64,000 bases of DNA from Mucilaginibacter sp. (GCF_028288185.1 NZ_JAQBOF010000040.1:1-64000); one strand, 5' to 3'; shown: positions 35,614-44,194, counted from the stretch's first letter. The notes: a model not told the origin generated them from the letters alone. A program made the numbers and translations.

Positions 35614-35650
35614 AAAAGCCTTCCCGGATAAACCAGGAAGGTTTTTTTTT
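35614..35650 (+). terminator. Intrinsic terminator of rplS
   Basis: CCTTCC (35619-35624) pairs with GGAAGG (35636-35641); A/T extension and a run of T to 35650 follow. It lies about 20 bp after the rplS stop. Confidence 0.9.
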
Positions 35651-35860
35651 GCCTTGTGGATAAAAGAATTAGGTATCATTGTAACAAGCAAGCAGTAAAA
35701 ACCGTATATTATTTTTTTTTATAGCTTAATTTTATAAATTTGGTGAACCTGGGTTTTATAATGGGTTGATTTCCACTACAAAATTGTATAAATCCGGCAA
35801 CTGAAAAATTTAACTTAGAATTTAGTATATCATACAGCATCTTTAACCTAAAACAACAGC

Positions 35861-36883
35861 ATGTTACTATCTCAATCTTTTTCCAGTTTAATTGAAAACA
35901 ATAATTCAGCGTTAAATAACACATCTTCAGACCTGTTAAACGGCTTGAAGGTTTTCCACAACAACCAATGGTACATTTGTGGTAATTTAGCTTTAAACGA
36001 AGGCCTTTCACCTCATAAACTGCTTAATTCATCTCCGGAAGACCTGGATTATCAATTATTAATAAAGGCAGCCATGTTATTGGTTACTGATGATGTTGAG
36101 CAACCGGTAACAATTACTACAGGTTTCCCTTATGCTACTTACCGCATTTATAAAGATGTGGCAATTGAGGAATTAAAAAAGACACATATAGTTGAGTATG
36201 ATGCGTCAACTTTTGGTGGTAATGGTAAAAGAACGTCAATACTTGATGTAAAAAATGTTGATGTGATCCCAGAGATAGTTGCTTGCTCTATAGCTTTGCG
36301 TAAAGGCGAAGAAGCAGCAAAAGGCAGTTTCTTTATACTAAGCTGCGGCTTTGGAACGTTTGAATCTGTGTTAAGCATGGACTCGGGCGTGGTTGAGCAA
36401 AGTATGATAAGCACACACGGCTTACGTTATGCTATTAACTACATGGCCAATGAGCTGCAGAAGAGCCATTACCTGGAGATGCGCACCATTAATGCATTAG
36501 ATGATGCCTTCCAGAAAGGTTATTTGTTTATTAACAGAAAGAATATTGATGTCAGAGAAATCCGCAAGGCCGCTTTAAGATCATATTATAATGAGGTAAT
36601 ATCGCCTAATTTAAGGAACGTTATTACTGATAAAAACTTGATGAAAACCAATAAAGTTTACCTGTGTGGTGGTGGTATGTACTACCAGGATCTGGTAGAT
36701 TGCTTTAAAGCCGAGTTTGGCGAGATAGTACAATTAGAAGTTGTAAGCGACCCGGCTACGTTAGCGAGTAAAGGTTATGCCTTAAACTCATTACGTGTGT
36801 CAGGTGGTTTAGAAAGATCATCGATCGGTATTGATATCGGCAATGCAACAACCGTTGTAACCCGTTTCAGTAACGACCAATAA
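35861..36883 (+). CDS. Actin-like ATPase-fold protein, apparently circularly permuted
   Basis: A 340-residue protein with the motif set of ParM/Alp actin-like proteins in rotated order. It opens with SFSSLIENN and then FHNNQWYICGNLAL, which in normal family members follow the phosphate-1 strand. Phosphate-2 is ILSCGFGTFES (159-169), with Ser replacing the usual Asp. The adenosine motif is KVYLCGGGMYYQDLV (265-279), then VVSDPATLASKGYAL. The phosphate-1 motif IGIDIGNATTVV is at 322-333, eight residues from the C-terminus, instead of at residue 1. An in-frame stop at 35849 excludes an N-terminal copy. A bactofilin gene follows after 24 bp. Role inferred: cytoskeletal filament or its regulator. 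Confidence 0.75.
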   Translation: MLLSQSFSSLIENNNSALNNTSSDLLNGLKVFHNNQWYICGNLALNEGLSPHKLLNSSPEDLDYQLLIKAAMLLVTDDVEQPVTITTGFPYATYRIYKDVAIEELKKTHIVEYDASTFGGNGKRTSILDVKNVDVIPEIVACSIALRKGEEAAKGSFFILSCGFGTFESVLSMDSGVVEQSMISTHGLRYAINYMANELQKSHYLEMRTINALDDAFQKGYLFINRKNIDVREIRKAALRSYYNEVISPNLRNVITDKNLMKTNKVYLCGGGMYYQDLVDCFKAEFGEIVQLEVVSDPATLASKGYALNSLRVSGGLERSSIGIDIGNATTVVTRFSNDQ

Positions 36884-36907
36884 TAATATAGTACTAACTA
36901 ATACCCC

Positions 36908-37528
36908 ATGTTAAGCCTTTTTAAAAAAGAAACTCCGACAGTAACTGACTCTATCAGTAATATCAAGGACCTTGTTTGTGAAGGCCATGATTATTTTTCT
37001 GATGAGTTGATCATACTGGATGAGCACCTTGCCGGCAATTTATTTTGTGCCGAAAAAGTTGTTATTGAGCAACATGGTGTACTTACGGGTAATATCACCT
37101 CAAAAACCTGCACCGTTACCGGTGTTGTAAATGGCGACATCCTATCATTAGATCTGCTGGATATTAGAAGTAATGCGGTGGTTAGGGGTAATATACAATC
37201 GGCAACAGTAAATATTGAGCCGGGAGCTGTAATTAATGGCTATATAACCGTTGGCGAAGATATTGAAGCGCTTACCGAGCAGTGGAACAGAACTAAATTC
37301 TCGACTGACGATTATCTTACTACTAAATTAAACAAAGAGCTGACTGCTTTAAACAAGGCAAGCGATGCCAACGATATTGTTGTAGAACAAAAAATTGAGC
37401 CGGGTCTGGTTGCCGCTATTACCAAACGGGAAGTTAAACCGGACATAGTAGCTGCACAACCAACACTGGCCGCGGCCGCACCACAAAAAGCTAAAGAAGA
37501 ACCGGTTAATAACCAGCGTTGGTGGTAA
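36908..37528 (+). CDS. Bactofilin (polymer-forming cytoskeletal protein)
   Basis: A 206-residue protein with the right-handed beta-helix core of bactofilins at about 35-115. It shows regular short repeats such as HLAGNLFCAEKVVIEQHGVLTGNI and VVRGNIQSATVNIEPGAVINGYI. The flanks are disordered: a short N-terminal tail (MLSLFKKET) that can attach to membrane, and a long Ala/Pro/Lys-rich C-tail ending QRWW. Bactofilins polymerise without nucleotide and position cell-wall or chromosome proteins. It shares a likely transcript with the permuted actin-like gene. Confidence 0.88.
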   Translation: MLSLFKKETPTVTDSISNIKDLVCEGHDYFSDELIILDEHLAGNLFCAEKVVIEQHGVLTGNITSKTCTVTGVVNGDILSLDLLDIRSNAVVRGNIQSATVNIEPGAVINGYITVGEDIEALTEQWNRTKFSTDDYLTTKLNKELTALNKASDANDIVVEQKIEPGLVAAITKREVKPDIVAAQPTLAAAAPQKAKEEPVNNQRWW

Positions 37529-37558
37529 TAAAATATTTATTGCTGGTTAGAGCAAAAT

Positions 37559-37588
37559 AAAAGGGACCTGATATATCAGGTCCCTTTT
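37559..37588. terminator. Perfect 30-bp palindrome, bidirectional terminator
   Basis: The sequence from AAAAGGGACCTGA to TCAGGTCCCTTTT is a perfect palindrome centred on TATA. It is flanked by A on the left and T on the right. It lies between convergent bactofilin and psd genes and would terminate both. Confidence 0.9.
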
Positions 37589-37610
37589 TATGTTTTGATG
37601 CTTGTTGTTA

Positions 37611-38282
37611 TTAAGCCGGAAGCTCTGCTATAACGGTAACACCGCCTTTTACAACCTCGCCAATTTCTACGTTTATTTTTGAACCTAGTGGTAAAAACAA
37701 ATCAACCCTTGAGCCAAATTTAATGAACCCGAATTGATCACCTTGCTCAACCTTGTCACCTTCTTTTACATACCAAACAATACGGCGGGCCAAAGCACCT
37801 GCAATTTGCCTGAATAGTACTGGTGTGCCCGCACTGTTTTCGGTAACAACGGTGGTACGCTCATTTTCGGTTGATGATTTTGGGTGCCAGGCTACCAAAT
37901 ATTTACCGGGGTGATATTTAAAATATTTAACCACGCCACTTATTGGGTTACGGTTAACATGCACGTTTATAGGCGACATGAAAACAGAGATCTGTATGCG
38001 TTTATCTTTTAGATATTCGGTTTCGGTGGTTTCTTCAATTACTACCACTTTGCCGTCTGCCGGGCAAAGCACTACTTTATCATCTTGGGTGATATCAAAT
38101 AATGGGTTCCTGAAGAACTGTACAATTATTACAAACAGGGCGAATGACAGGATATAACCTAACCATCTTACAAAAGTATATTCGGGTAAATAAAACTGAA
38201 TAGCGGCGTTTAAAACAAAGATGAATAAGATGCAAAGTGCAAGTGAGGTATATCCCTCTTTATGGAAACTCATTTTTTTCAT
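37611..38282 (-). CDS. psd: Phosphatidylserine decarboxylase, short form
   Basis: Makes phosphatidylethanolamine from phosphatidylserine. The 223-residue protein has two N-terminal membrane helices, then VVLCPADGKVVVIEE and VFMSPINVHVNRNPISG. The self-cleavage site is FGSRVDLFLP, where G190-S191 would cut to leave a pyruvoyl group on the small C-terminal subunit. The short form with GSR is usual in this phylum. It lies 9 bp after cdsA, which makes the CDP-diacylglycerol precursor, so the two form a phospholipid operon. Confidence 0.94.
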   Translation of the reverse strand: MKKMSFHKEGYTSLALCILFIFVLNAAIQFYLPEYTFVRWLGYILSFALFVIIVQFFRNPLFDITQDDKVVLCPADGKVVVIEETTETEYLKDKRIQISVFMSPINVHVNRNPISGVVKYFKYHPGKYLVAWHPKSSTENERTTVVTENSAGTPVLFRQIAGALARRIVWYVKEGDKVEQGDQFGFIKFGSRVDLFLPLGSKINVEIGEVVKGGVTVIAELPA

Positions 38283-38291
38283 ACGGCAAAA

Positions 38292-39098
38292 TTAAGCATT
38301 TGTAATGAAGTATAGGTAAGCATATACAATTGGCGCGGCAATTAATAATCCGTCAAACCTATCAAGCAGGCCGCCATGGCCCGGCAATATACCGCCCGAG
38401 TCTTTAACATCAATGCTGCGTTTAAACATAGATTCTATCAGATCGCCGGTAGTACCAAAGCAACTGATAAGTATGCCTATCCATATCCAATGCTCTAAAG
38501 CAATATCAGTATAATATAAGCTGATGATATAAGCTGCTAATGCTGTGATCAATATTCCACCGATCAAGCCCTCCCAGGTTTTTTTTGGCGAATGGCGCTC
38601 AAATAGCTTGGTCCTTCCAAATTTACTGCCTACCAAATACGCCCCGGTATCATTGGCCCAAAGCAGCAATAAAAACACCATCGGGAAATGGAAGTTGAAC
38701 GTACCGCCAACGTAAGCCAGCGCATGGAAAAAGGTAAAAGGTATGATAGTAAATATCAACCCTAAATAAGTGTAAGCAATATTGGTAAAGGGCGAGGCGT
38801 GTTTTTTAAATAACTCCTGTATAAATACGGCGCTTAATGTAATTGGCAGCAAGAATAATAGTTTATGATAATCAGCATCATAAGTAACCAACGCAAATAC
38901 GATATAAATGAAAGCGCCGTTTAAAAGTCCGGTTAGTTTATCGGGTTTAACGCCGGCTTGGTTTATCAAGCCATAAAACTCCCACAAAGCAAAGCCGCTT
39001 AACAGTAAATAAAACACCCCGAATACATAATGATCCAGTAAAACGGAGGCGAGCATCACAATAATAAAAAAGAAGCCCGTTATAGCGCGTATCCTCAT
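38292..39098 (-). CDS. cdsA: Phosphatidate cytidylyltransferase
   Basis: Converts phosphatidate and CTP to CDP-diacylglycerol in the inner membrane. The 268-residue protein has about eight membrane helices. The conserved C-terminal blocks are WANDTGAYLVGSKFGRTKLFERHSPKKTWEGLIGG (about 165-200) and GDLIESMFKRSIDVKDSGGILPGHGGLLDRFDGLL (about 217-251), the signature of the family. It lies 3 bp after the DUF2007 gene and 9 bp before psd. Confidence 0.95.
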   Translation of the reverse strand: MRIRAITGFFFIIVMLASVLLDHYVFGVFYLLLSGFALWEFYGLINQAGVKPDKLTGLLNGAFIYIVFALVTYDADYHKLLFLLPITLSAVFIQELFKKHASPFTNIAYTYLGLIFTIIPFTFFHALAYVGGTFNFHFPMVFLLLLWANDTGAYLVGSKFGRTKLFERHSPKKTWEGLIGGILITALAAYIISLYYTDIALEHWIWIGILISCFGTTGDLIESMFKRSIDVKDSGGILPGHGGLLDRFDGLLIAAPIVYAYLYFITNA

Positions 39099-39101
39099 AC
39101 T

Positions 39102-39308
39102 TTAAATTTGGTTCAGGATCATTAGTTCAATAGCGTTACTAAAATCCTGTTGGTGTATATAAACCTCAACATCGCCAAAATCGCGGTGTGATGAAGCTTG
39201 TTTATTTAATAATACCGCATCAATCTGGTGCTCGCACAGCACCTGTTTTACAATTTCTGATTGGTAAAAATCAGTCGAAGCAAAAATCTTGATCCAGTTC
39301 TTCTCCAT
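39102..39308 (-). CDS. DUF2007 small protein
   Basis: A 68-residue cytoplasmic protein matching the DUF2007 pattern: WIKIFASTDFYQSEIVKQVLCEHQIDAVLLNKQ then VEVYIHQQDFSNAIELM. The fold is like PII-related signalling modules and the domain is termed a putative signal transducer; no ligand is known to me. It sits between the CPBP protease and cdsA, with 1-bp and 3-bp gaps, and is surely part of the same operon. Confidence 0.85.
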   Translation of the reverse strand: MEKNWIKIFASTDFYQSEIVKQVLCEHQIDAVLLNKQASSHRDFGDVEVYIHQQDFSNAIELMILNQI

Positions 39309-39309
39309 T

Positions 39310-40236
39310 TTATAATATGGGCATTTTTTGTTTGCCCGTTGCTATAATACGGTACAGATACAACAAAAATAAAACAATTATCAGGCTAAAAAGGTAGCTG
39401 CCATAATTAAATATATGCTGATCATCAGGGTTTACCTTTATCATTTTATTTTGATACAGGTAACTTACAATAACGGCGGTGCCATTATTAATAAAATGCG
39501 CCCATACCGCAGGCCATACACTGCCACTCCAAACCACAAAATAGCCAAATAGTACACCCAAAAACATCCGAGGTAAAAAGCCAAAAAACTCCATATGGAA
39601 AGCGCTGAATAATGCCGCGGTTATCCATACAGCGGCATGCGCGTTGTTTGTCCATTTGGTAAAAATGGTTTGTATACATCCTCTAAACATAAACTCTTCA
39701 ACAATAGCGGTAAGCAGGCCAACCACCAGCAATTTAAATATCATGCTGCTAATGGTTTTCATTTGTAATAAAACGGCGGTAAGCTTTTCGGCCTGGTTCT
39801 CGGTTTCGCGCATCCATCTTTGCAATCCATCTAAAAAATGTGGCAATACCATTTTTTGATTAAAATTGCTCAAACACTCAATTAATGGGGTAGATATAAC
39901 CATTACACAAAAAACAATAACCCATAGCAAGGGCGGAAATTTAAACGAGGGCCTTATATATTGCTGCGGATCTTTCATCACCCAAATGGCGAAAATAAAT
40001 GATGCCGCTATAATTGGTATGGTTGTACTTACAATTTGCAGTAGCCACAAAGCATTAGCTGTAACGGGGTTGGCCAGGTTAAGCCGGGCAATATCCATTA
40101 ATGCGTCAACCCCATATATGGCAATAACGGCAGCGGACCCAATTAAATAACCCACGCCAATAACACCTATAGTTATAGCAATAAAAATTACAAATTGTAG
40201 GGACGGGTGATAGTGTTTATTAGTGGTTAATGTCAT
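39310..40236 (-). CDS. CPBP family intramembrane metalloprotease
   Basis: A multi-pass protease related to eukaryotic CAAX-processing Rce1. The start is at ATG 40236 (MTLTTNKHYHPSL), giving 308 residues; the frame's earlier codon at 40290 would overlap dusB. The active-site motifs are VEEFMFRGCIQTIF (EExxxR), FSAFHMEF (FxxxH) and WAHFINNGTAV (HxxxN). It heads the operon leading to DUF2007, cdsA and psd and is divergent from dusB with only about 40 bp between starts. Substrate unknown. Confidence 0.9.
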   Translation of the reverse strand: MTLTTNKHYHPSLQFVIFIAITIGVIGVGYLIGSAAVIAIYGVDALMDIARLNLANPVTANALWLLQIVSTTIPIIAASFIFAIWVMKDPQQYIRPSFKFPPLLWVIVFCVMVISTPLIECLSNFNQKMVLPHFLDGLQRWMRETENQAEKLTAVLLQMKTISSMIFKLLVVGLLTAIVEEFMFRGCIQTIFTKWTNNAHAAVWITAALFSAFHMEFFGFLPRMFLGVLFGYFVVWSGSVWPAVWAHFINNGTAVIVSYLYQNKMIKVNPDDQHIFNYGSYLFSLIIVLFLLYLYRIIATGKQKMPIL

Positions 40237-40251
40237 TTGGCTTAAAAATTG

Positions 40252-40259
40252 TATTTTTG
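40252..40259 (+). promoter_or_regulatory. Putative -7 box of dusB
   Basis: TATTTTTG fits the TAnnTTTG consensus and lies 20 bp before the dusB ATG, in the short divergent spacer with the CPBP gene. Confidence 0.5.
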
Positions 40260-40278
40260 TAGCGCTTAAAGATAAGCC

Positions 40279-41289
40279 ATGTCTGTACAAATAGGAAATA
40301 TTGATTTAGGAGAATTCCCGCTGCTGTTGGCACCGATGGAAGATGTGAGCGATCCGCCTTTCCGTTACGTATGCAAACAGCATGGCGCGGATATGATGTA
40401 CACCGAGTTTATCTCGTCCGAAGGATTGATTCGTGATGCCGCCAAGAGCCGTAAAAAACTGGACATTTTTGAGTACGAACGCCCTATTGGTATACAGATA
40501 TTCGGCAGTGATATTGAGCACATGCGCGAAGCGTCAGAGATCTCATCGCAAGCAGGCCCGGATTTGATCGATATTAACTATGGCTGCCCGGTAAAAAACG
40601 TGGCTTGCCGTGGCGCGGGCGCAAGTTTATTGCAGGATATTGATAAAATGGTAGCCATGACCAAAGCGGTTGTAGAGGCTACGCACTTACCTGTAACTGT
40701 AAAAACCCGCTTAGGCTGGGACGATAATACCAAGAACGTACAAGAAGTTGCCATGCGTTTGCAGGATGTAGGCATAAAAGCCCTAACCATACATGGCCGT
40801 ACCCGTGCGCAAATGTATAAGGGATCGGCAGATTGGTCTTTGATACGCGAGATCAAGAAAAATCCGCAGATAGAGATACCCATTTTTGGTAATGGCGATA
40901 TCGACTCGCCTGAAAAAGCGGCAGCCTGGCGCATGGAATATGGCGTAGATGGCATGATGATTGGCAGGGCGGCTATTGGCTATCCGTGGATCTTCAGAGA
41001 AATTAAACATTATTTTAAAACAGGTGAGCACCTGGACAAACCAACCTTTGCCGAGCGTATTGATGCCTGCCGTACCCACCTGGTAAAATCAATAGAATGG
41101 AAAGGCCCTAAAACCGGCGTTTTTGAGATGCGCAGGCATTATGGTAACTATTTTAAGGGGATTGATAACTTTAAAGAATACCGCATGAAACTGGTTACGG
41201 CCGGTACTTTTGAGGAGTTGGAAGACATTTTACAGGAGATTGAACACAACCCAAGGTTCGATAATTCCGTATCTACTGTAGAGATTTAA
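40279..41289 (+). CDS. dusB: tRNA-dihydrouridine synthase
   Basis: An FMN enzyme reducing uridines in the tRNA D-loop. The 336-residue protein has LAPMEDVSDPPFR, TEFISSEG, IQIFGSD, DINYGCPVKNVACRGAGASLL with the catalytic Cys, VTVKTRLGW, LTIHGRTRAQMYKG and GNGDIDSPEKA. These are the Dus family signatures; the closest subgroup is DusB. It is monocistronic: the next plus-strand gene, apaG, starts 116 bp later. Confidence 0.94.
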   Translation: MSVQIGNIDLGEFPLLLAPMEDVSDPPFRYVCKQHGADMMYTEFISSEGLIRDAAKSRKKLDIFEYERPIGIQIFGSDIEHMREASEISSQAGPDLIDINYGCPVKNVACRGAGASLLQDIDKMVAMTKAVVEATHLPVTVKTRLGWDDNTKNVQEVAMRLQDVGIKALTIHGRTRAQMYKGSADWSLIREIKKNPQIEIPIFGNGDIDSPEKAAAWRMEYGVDGMMIGRAAIGYPWIFREIKHYFKTGEHLDKPTFAERIDACRTHLVKSIEWKGPKTGVFEMRRHYGNYFKGIDNFKEYRMKLVTAGTFEELEDILQEIEHNPRFDNSVSTVEI

Positions 41290-41404
41290 CATTTTAGTTT
41301 TTTCGCTTTATATAAAAAAATATATATTGCTTAAAATTATGCCATTAATATGGCTTAATTTTTGAGTTGATGGTTTTATAGTTGAATTAAACGATACTTA
41401 TCTA

Positions 41405-41791
41405 ATGGTTACTTTTATAACTGAAGGAGTTAAGGTTTCGGTAGAAACCATTTACCAGCCGGAATATTCAAACCCGGCAAACGATCATTTTATGTTTGCC
41501 TATAAAGTTAATATAGAGAACATGGGCAGCTATGCTGTACGCCTGATGAGCCGTCATTGGCATATCTTTGATTCGAACGGAGCCAAACGCGAAGTAGAGG
41601 GCGAAGGTGTGGTTGGCCTGCAGCCGGTAATTGAGCCGGGCAGCTCGCACGAGTATGTATCAGGCTGTAACCTTAAAACAGATATGGGCAGCATGAAAGG
41701 CGAATACCAAATGATGCGCCTGATGGATAACGCCGTTTTTGATGTACAAATACCAGAGTTTTATTTGGTAGCGCCGTATAGAATGAATTAA
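41405..41791 (+). CDS. apaG: ApaG domain protein
   Basis: A 128-residue protein with the fibronectin-like ApaG fold: VSVETIYQPEYSNPANDHFMFAYKVNIENMG, VRLMSRHWHIFDSNG, VEGEGVVGLQPVIEPGSSHEYVSGC and GSMKGEYQMM. ApaG binds phosphate-containing ligands; its function (linked to cobalt resistance and Mg efflux in enterobacteria) is poorly defined. It stands alone between dusB and a strong bidirectional terminator. Confidence 0.93.
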   Translation: MVTFITEGVKVSVETIYQPEYSNPANDHFMFAYKVNIENMGSYAVRLMSRHWHIFDSNGAKREVEGEGVVGLQPVIEPGSSHEYVSGCNLKTDMGSMKGEYQMMRLMDNAVFDVQIPEFYLVAPYRMN

Positions 41792-41794
41792 CCA

Positions 41795-41810
41795 CCGCCC
41801 TGAAGGGGAG
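41795..41810. repeat. CCCCCTAAAGGGGG-family element, degenerate
   Basis: CCGCCCTGAAGGGGAG begins three bases after the apaG stop and resembles the 32445-32467 element. Confidence 0.35.
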
Positions 41811-41842
41811 TAAGAACGCAGGGTTTATAGATTATAATATAA

Positions 41843-41872
41843 AAGGCCTCAGTTATGTTTAACTGAGGCCTT
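41843..41872. terminator. Bidirectional terminator between apaG and zinc peptidase
   Basis: AAGGCCTCAGTTA (41843-41855) and TAACTGAGGCCTT (41860-41872) form a perfect 13-bp stem with a TGTT loop, followed by CCTTTTTTT on the plus strand. Confidence 0.92.
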
Positions 41873-41899
41873 CCTTTTTTTGTTTAAGCGTTTCAAAAG

Positions 41900-41917
41900 C
41901 TCCCCCTTTAGGGGGGC
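41900..41917. repeat. CCCCCTAAAGGGGG-family element, inverted copy
   Basis: CTCCCCCTTTAGGGGGGC is the reverse-complement form of the element at 32447-32460. It lies downstream of the terminator and just before the end of the zinc peptidase gene. Confidence 0.5.
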
Positions 41918-41939
41918 TGGGGTACGAGACTCTTAGCGT

Positions 41940-42632
41940 TTAATTCCTCCTATTCGTTAACATCGAAGCATAATACAACAATGCCGCTAATGAGCCTAAG
42001 GCGGCAACCACATAAGTCATAGCGGCCCACCATAGGGCATCTTTGGCCTGCTCGTGTTCTTCGCGGGTTTGCATAACGGTGTAATTGTTGTTTAACCAGG
42101 TCAGGGCACGGTTACTTGCATCAAACTCTACAGGCAGCGTAATAAAAGCAAACAGGGTAACAATGGCCAAACCGGCAACGCCTACAGCTAATACTATTGG
42201 GCTATGTGCAAAAAACAACAGCATCACACCAATAAACAAAGTAAATTGTACCAGGGTTGATGCTGCATTGGTTACCGGTACCAATGTGGTCCGTAAGCTT
42301 AACCAGCTATAACCCGTGGCATTTTGCACGGCGTGCCCGCACTCGTGTGCCGCTACTGCGGCCGAGGCTACACTACGGCTATAAAACACATCCGGACTTA
42401 GGTTTACCGTTTTTGTTTCGGGATTGTAATGATCTGTTAGCTGCCCTTCTACGGATATTACCTTTACATCATAAATGCCATTATCGCGCAGCATTTTCTC
42501 GGCAACCTCCTGGCCCGATAAGCCGGACAATAAACCGATCTCTGAATATTGTTTAAATTTACTTTTAAAACGCCATTGCACAATTAAGCTTACAACAGCA
42601 ATTACTATCATTAATAACCATGCTGATCCCAT
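41940..42632 (-). CDS. Neutral zinc metallopeptidase, YugP family
   Basis: A 230-residue membrane protein with an N-terminal helix and three or four more helices. The zinc motif HECGHAVQ (HExxH) follows VFYSRSVASAAVAA. VTLFAFITLPVEFDASNRAL carries a conserved downstream Glu-Phe-Asp segment. This matches the Zn_peptidase_2 (YugP) family, whose substrates are unknown. It lies 136 bp downstream of the prohibitin gene in the same direction. Confidence 0.9.
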   Translation of the reverse strand: MGSAWLLMIVIAVVSLIVQWRFKSKFKQYSEIGLLSGLSGQEVAEKMLRDNGIYDVKVISVEGQLTDHYNPETKTVNLSPDVFYSRSVASAAVAAHECGHAVQNATGYSWLSLRTTLVPVTNAASTLVQFTLFIGVMLLFFAHSPIVLAVGVAGLAIVTLFAFITLPVEFDASNRALTWLNNNYTVMQTREEHEQAKDALWWAAMTYVVAALGSLAALLYYASMLTNRRN

Positions 42633-42768
42633 ATCTATATATCTTAAAATGAATGTTTATCTTTTTAGAATGGGTATTTCAAAAAGTATTCCGATGTATA
42701 AACGGGATGAAAGCACTGACAAAATAACAGGCGCAACTGCTTGCCTCAATTTGAAAATTCGTGCGCTT

Positions 42769-43677
42769 CTACTTATCACTCAACATAATCGGATTGCCAC
42801 CTTTACCGCCACCCATAATAATGATCTTGGTATTTGGCGATAGCGCGATATCTTTTTGAGCGCGGATATATTCGTATTGTAATTGTTTGTCAGACAATCC
42901 GGTTGACAGGATCTTCTGATAATCAGCAATACCCTGTGCTTCTACACGCTTAACATCTGCTTCCTGGCGTGCTTTAGCTAGCACAAATTGCATTTTTTGC
43001 GATTCCTGCTCGGCTTGTATTTTTGACTCGATGCTGGCGCGAACAGTGGCCGGCAAAGTAATATTACGTACTAATATTTGCTGAACATCTAGACCGTTCT
43101 TAGCAAAATTGTCGGTAATGGTTTTATTGATCTTAAATTGAAACTCCTGGCGTTTGGTAGAATACAGATCAACTGCGGCATAACTAACCGCGTTATCTCG
43201 TATAGCGGTCCTGGTTACAGGGCGAACAATTTTATTTACATAGTCATTACCAATATTTTGCAATATAAATGGCGCTTTTGATGGGATAACTTTATAAAGT
43301 ACCGATAGATCAATAGTAACTTCTAATCCGTCAGACGATAACACTCGAATAGCATCGTCACCCTCAACAGGGCCTTCGTTGCTCTTGGCGCTCATGGTAT
43401 AATTTTCTGTCTGTACGCTAAAGGTTGTAACCTGCACCAGTGGATTGATAACATGTAACCCACTTTCCAAAACATTGTCCTGCACCTTGCCAAAAAGTGA
43501 TTGCACACCAACGGTACCAAATTCTATCTGTTTAAACATAGACGAGGCTAAGCCCAACGCTAATATAACACCGCCAACAATGGTTACCGTACCGCCAAAG
43601 CGACTACCCGGTTCTGGCGAACGTTTAAGCACGGTACCTGCTACAAGTACAATGACACCTAAAATTAAAAAGAGCAT
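42769..43677 (-). CDS. Prohibitin/SPFH domain protein
   Basis: A 302-residue membrane-anchored protein. The N-terminal helices are LFLILGVIVLVAGTVL and VTIVGGVILALGLASSMF. The SPFH domain follows with VGVQSLFGKVQDNVLESGLHVINPLVQV and ISDL-type segments VLSSDGLEVTIDLSVLYKV. A long coiled coil (about 190-265) with QAEQESQKMQFVLAKARQEADVKRVEAQGIADY is shown here only as a region. SPFH proteins form ring scaffolds in membranes and often regulate FtsH. It is cotranscribed with a rhodanese gene and a small membrane protein. Confidence 0.92.
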   Translation of the reverse strand: MLFLILGVIVLVAGTVLKRSPEPGSRFGGTVTIVGGVILALGLASSMFKQIEFGTVGVQSLFGKVQDNVLESGLHVINPLVQVTTFSVQTENYTMSAKSNEGPVEGDDAIRVLSSDGLEVTIDLSVLYKVIPSKAPFILQNIGNDYVNKIVRPVTRTAIRDNAVSYAAVDLYSTKRQEFQFKINKTITDNFAKNGLDVQQILVRNITLPATVRASIESKIQAEQESQKMQFVLAKARQEADVKRVEAQGIADYQKILSTGLSDKQLQYEYIRAQKDIALSPNTKIIIMGGGKGGNPIMLSDK

Positions 43678-43690
43678 ATATTTATTTGAG

Positions 43691-43876
43691 TTAAGGTTTA
43701 AGCGTATTACGTATTTCTTTCATCAACTTTATTTTTAGTATGACGAAGATGGTGCCGCCAAAGGTGGCCGCCATTATAAAATCATATCGTTTACCGGTTA
43801 TACCCAGGTATCCCAATATCAAACAAAAAAATATGCAGAAGGTATAAAACGAGCTTAATGCTATTTTTTTGCCCAT
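43691..43876 (-). CDS. Small two-helix membrane protein
   Basis: A 61-residue protein with two membrane helices (LSSFYTFCIFFCLILGYLG and DFIMAATFGGTIFVILKI) and a basic C-terminus (KLMKEIRNTLKP). It sits 3 bp after the rhodanese gene and 13 bp before the prohibitin gene, so it is probably translated. No family recognised. Confidence 0.65.
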   Translation of the reverse strand: MGKKIALSSFYTFCIFFCLILGYLGITGKRYDFIMAATFGGTIFVILKIKLMKEIRNTLKP

Positions 43877-43879
43877 GGT

Positions 43880-44194
43880 TTAATATACTGAAAGATCGGG
43901 GTCAATCTCGGCAGCCCAGGCTAATATACCGCCTTGCAGGTTCGACAGGTTAGTATAACCCAATTGCTCTAATTGCATAATTGCTGCCGCGCTGCGTTTA
44001 CCGCTGCGGCACATTACCACAACCGGTTTATCTTTGCTTACTTTATCGGCTTCAATTAGAATGCCGCCTAACGGTATTAACAGGCCGCCAATATTTGATG
44101 TTTCGTATTCAAAATCTTCCCTCACATCGATCAGTTGGAAATCTTCGCCGCTATCTAATTTTTCTTTAAGTTCTTGTACGGTTATTTCTTGCAT
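43880..44194 (-). CDS. Rhodanese-like domain protein
   Basis: A 104-residue single rhodanese domain. FQLIDVREDFEYETSNIGGLLIPL is the typical CH2A region, and the active-site loop is VVMCRSGKRSAAA with the catalytic Cys in CRSGKRS. Such proteins carry sulfur as a persulfide. It is first in the operon rhodanese - small membrane protein - prohibitin. Confidence 0.92.
   Translation of the reverse strand: MQEITVQELKEKLDSGEDFQLIDVREDFEYETSNIGGLLIPLGGILIEADKVSKDKPVVVMCRSGKRSAAAIMQLEQLGYTNLSNLQGGILAWAAEIDPDLSVY

Noticed and set aside
35861..36883. Plasmid partition ParM operon
   Set aside because: No ParR-like gene, centromere repeats or plasmid replication genes are near; the partner is a bactofilin and the surroundings are core chromosomal genes.
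39310..40290. Longer CPBP start at 40290
   Set aside because: It would overlap the divergent dusB start; the ATG at 40236 gives a normal first helix.
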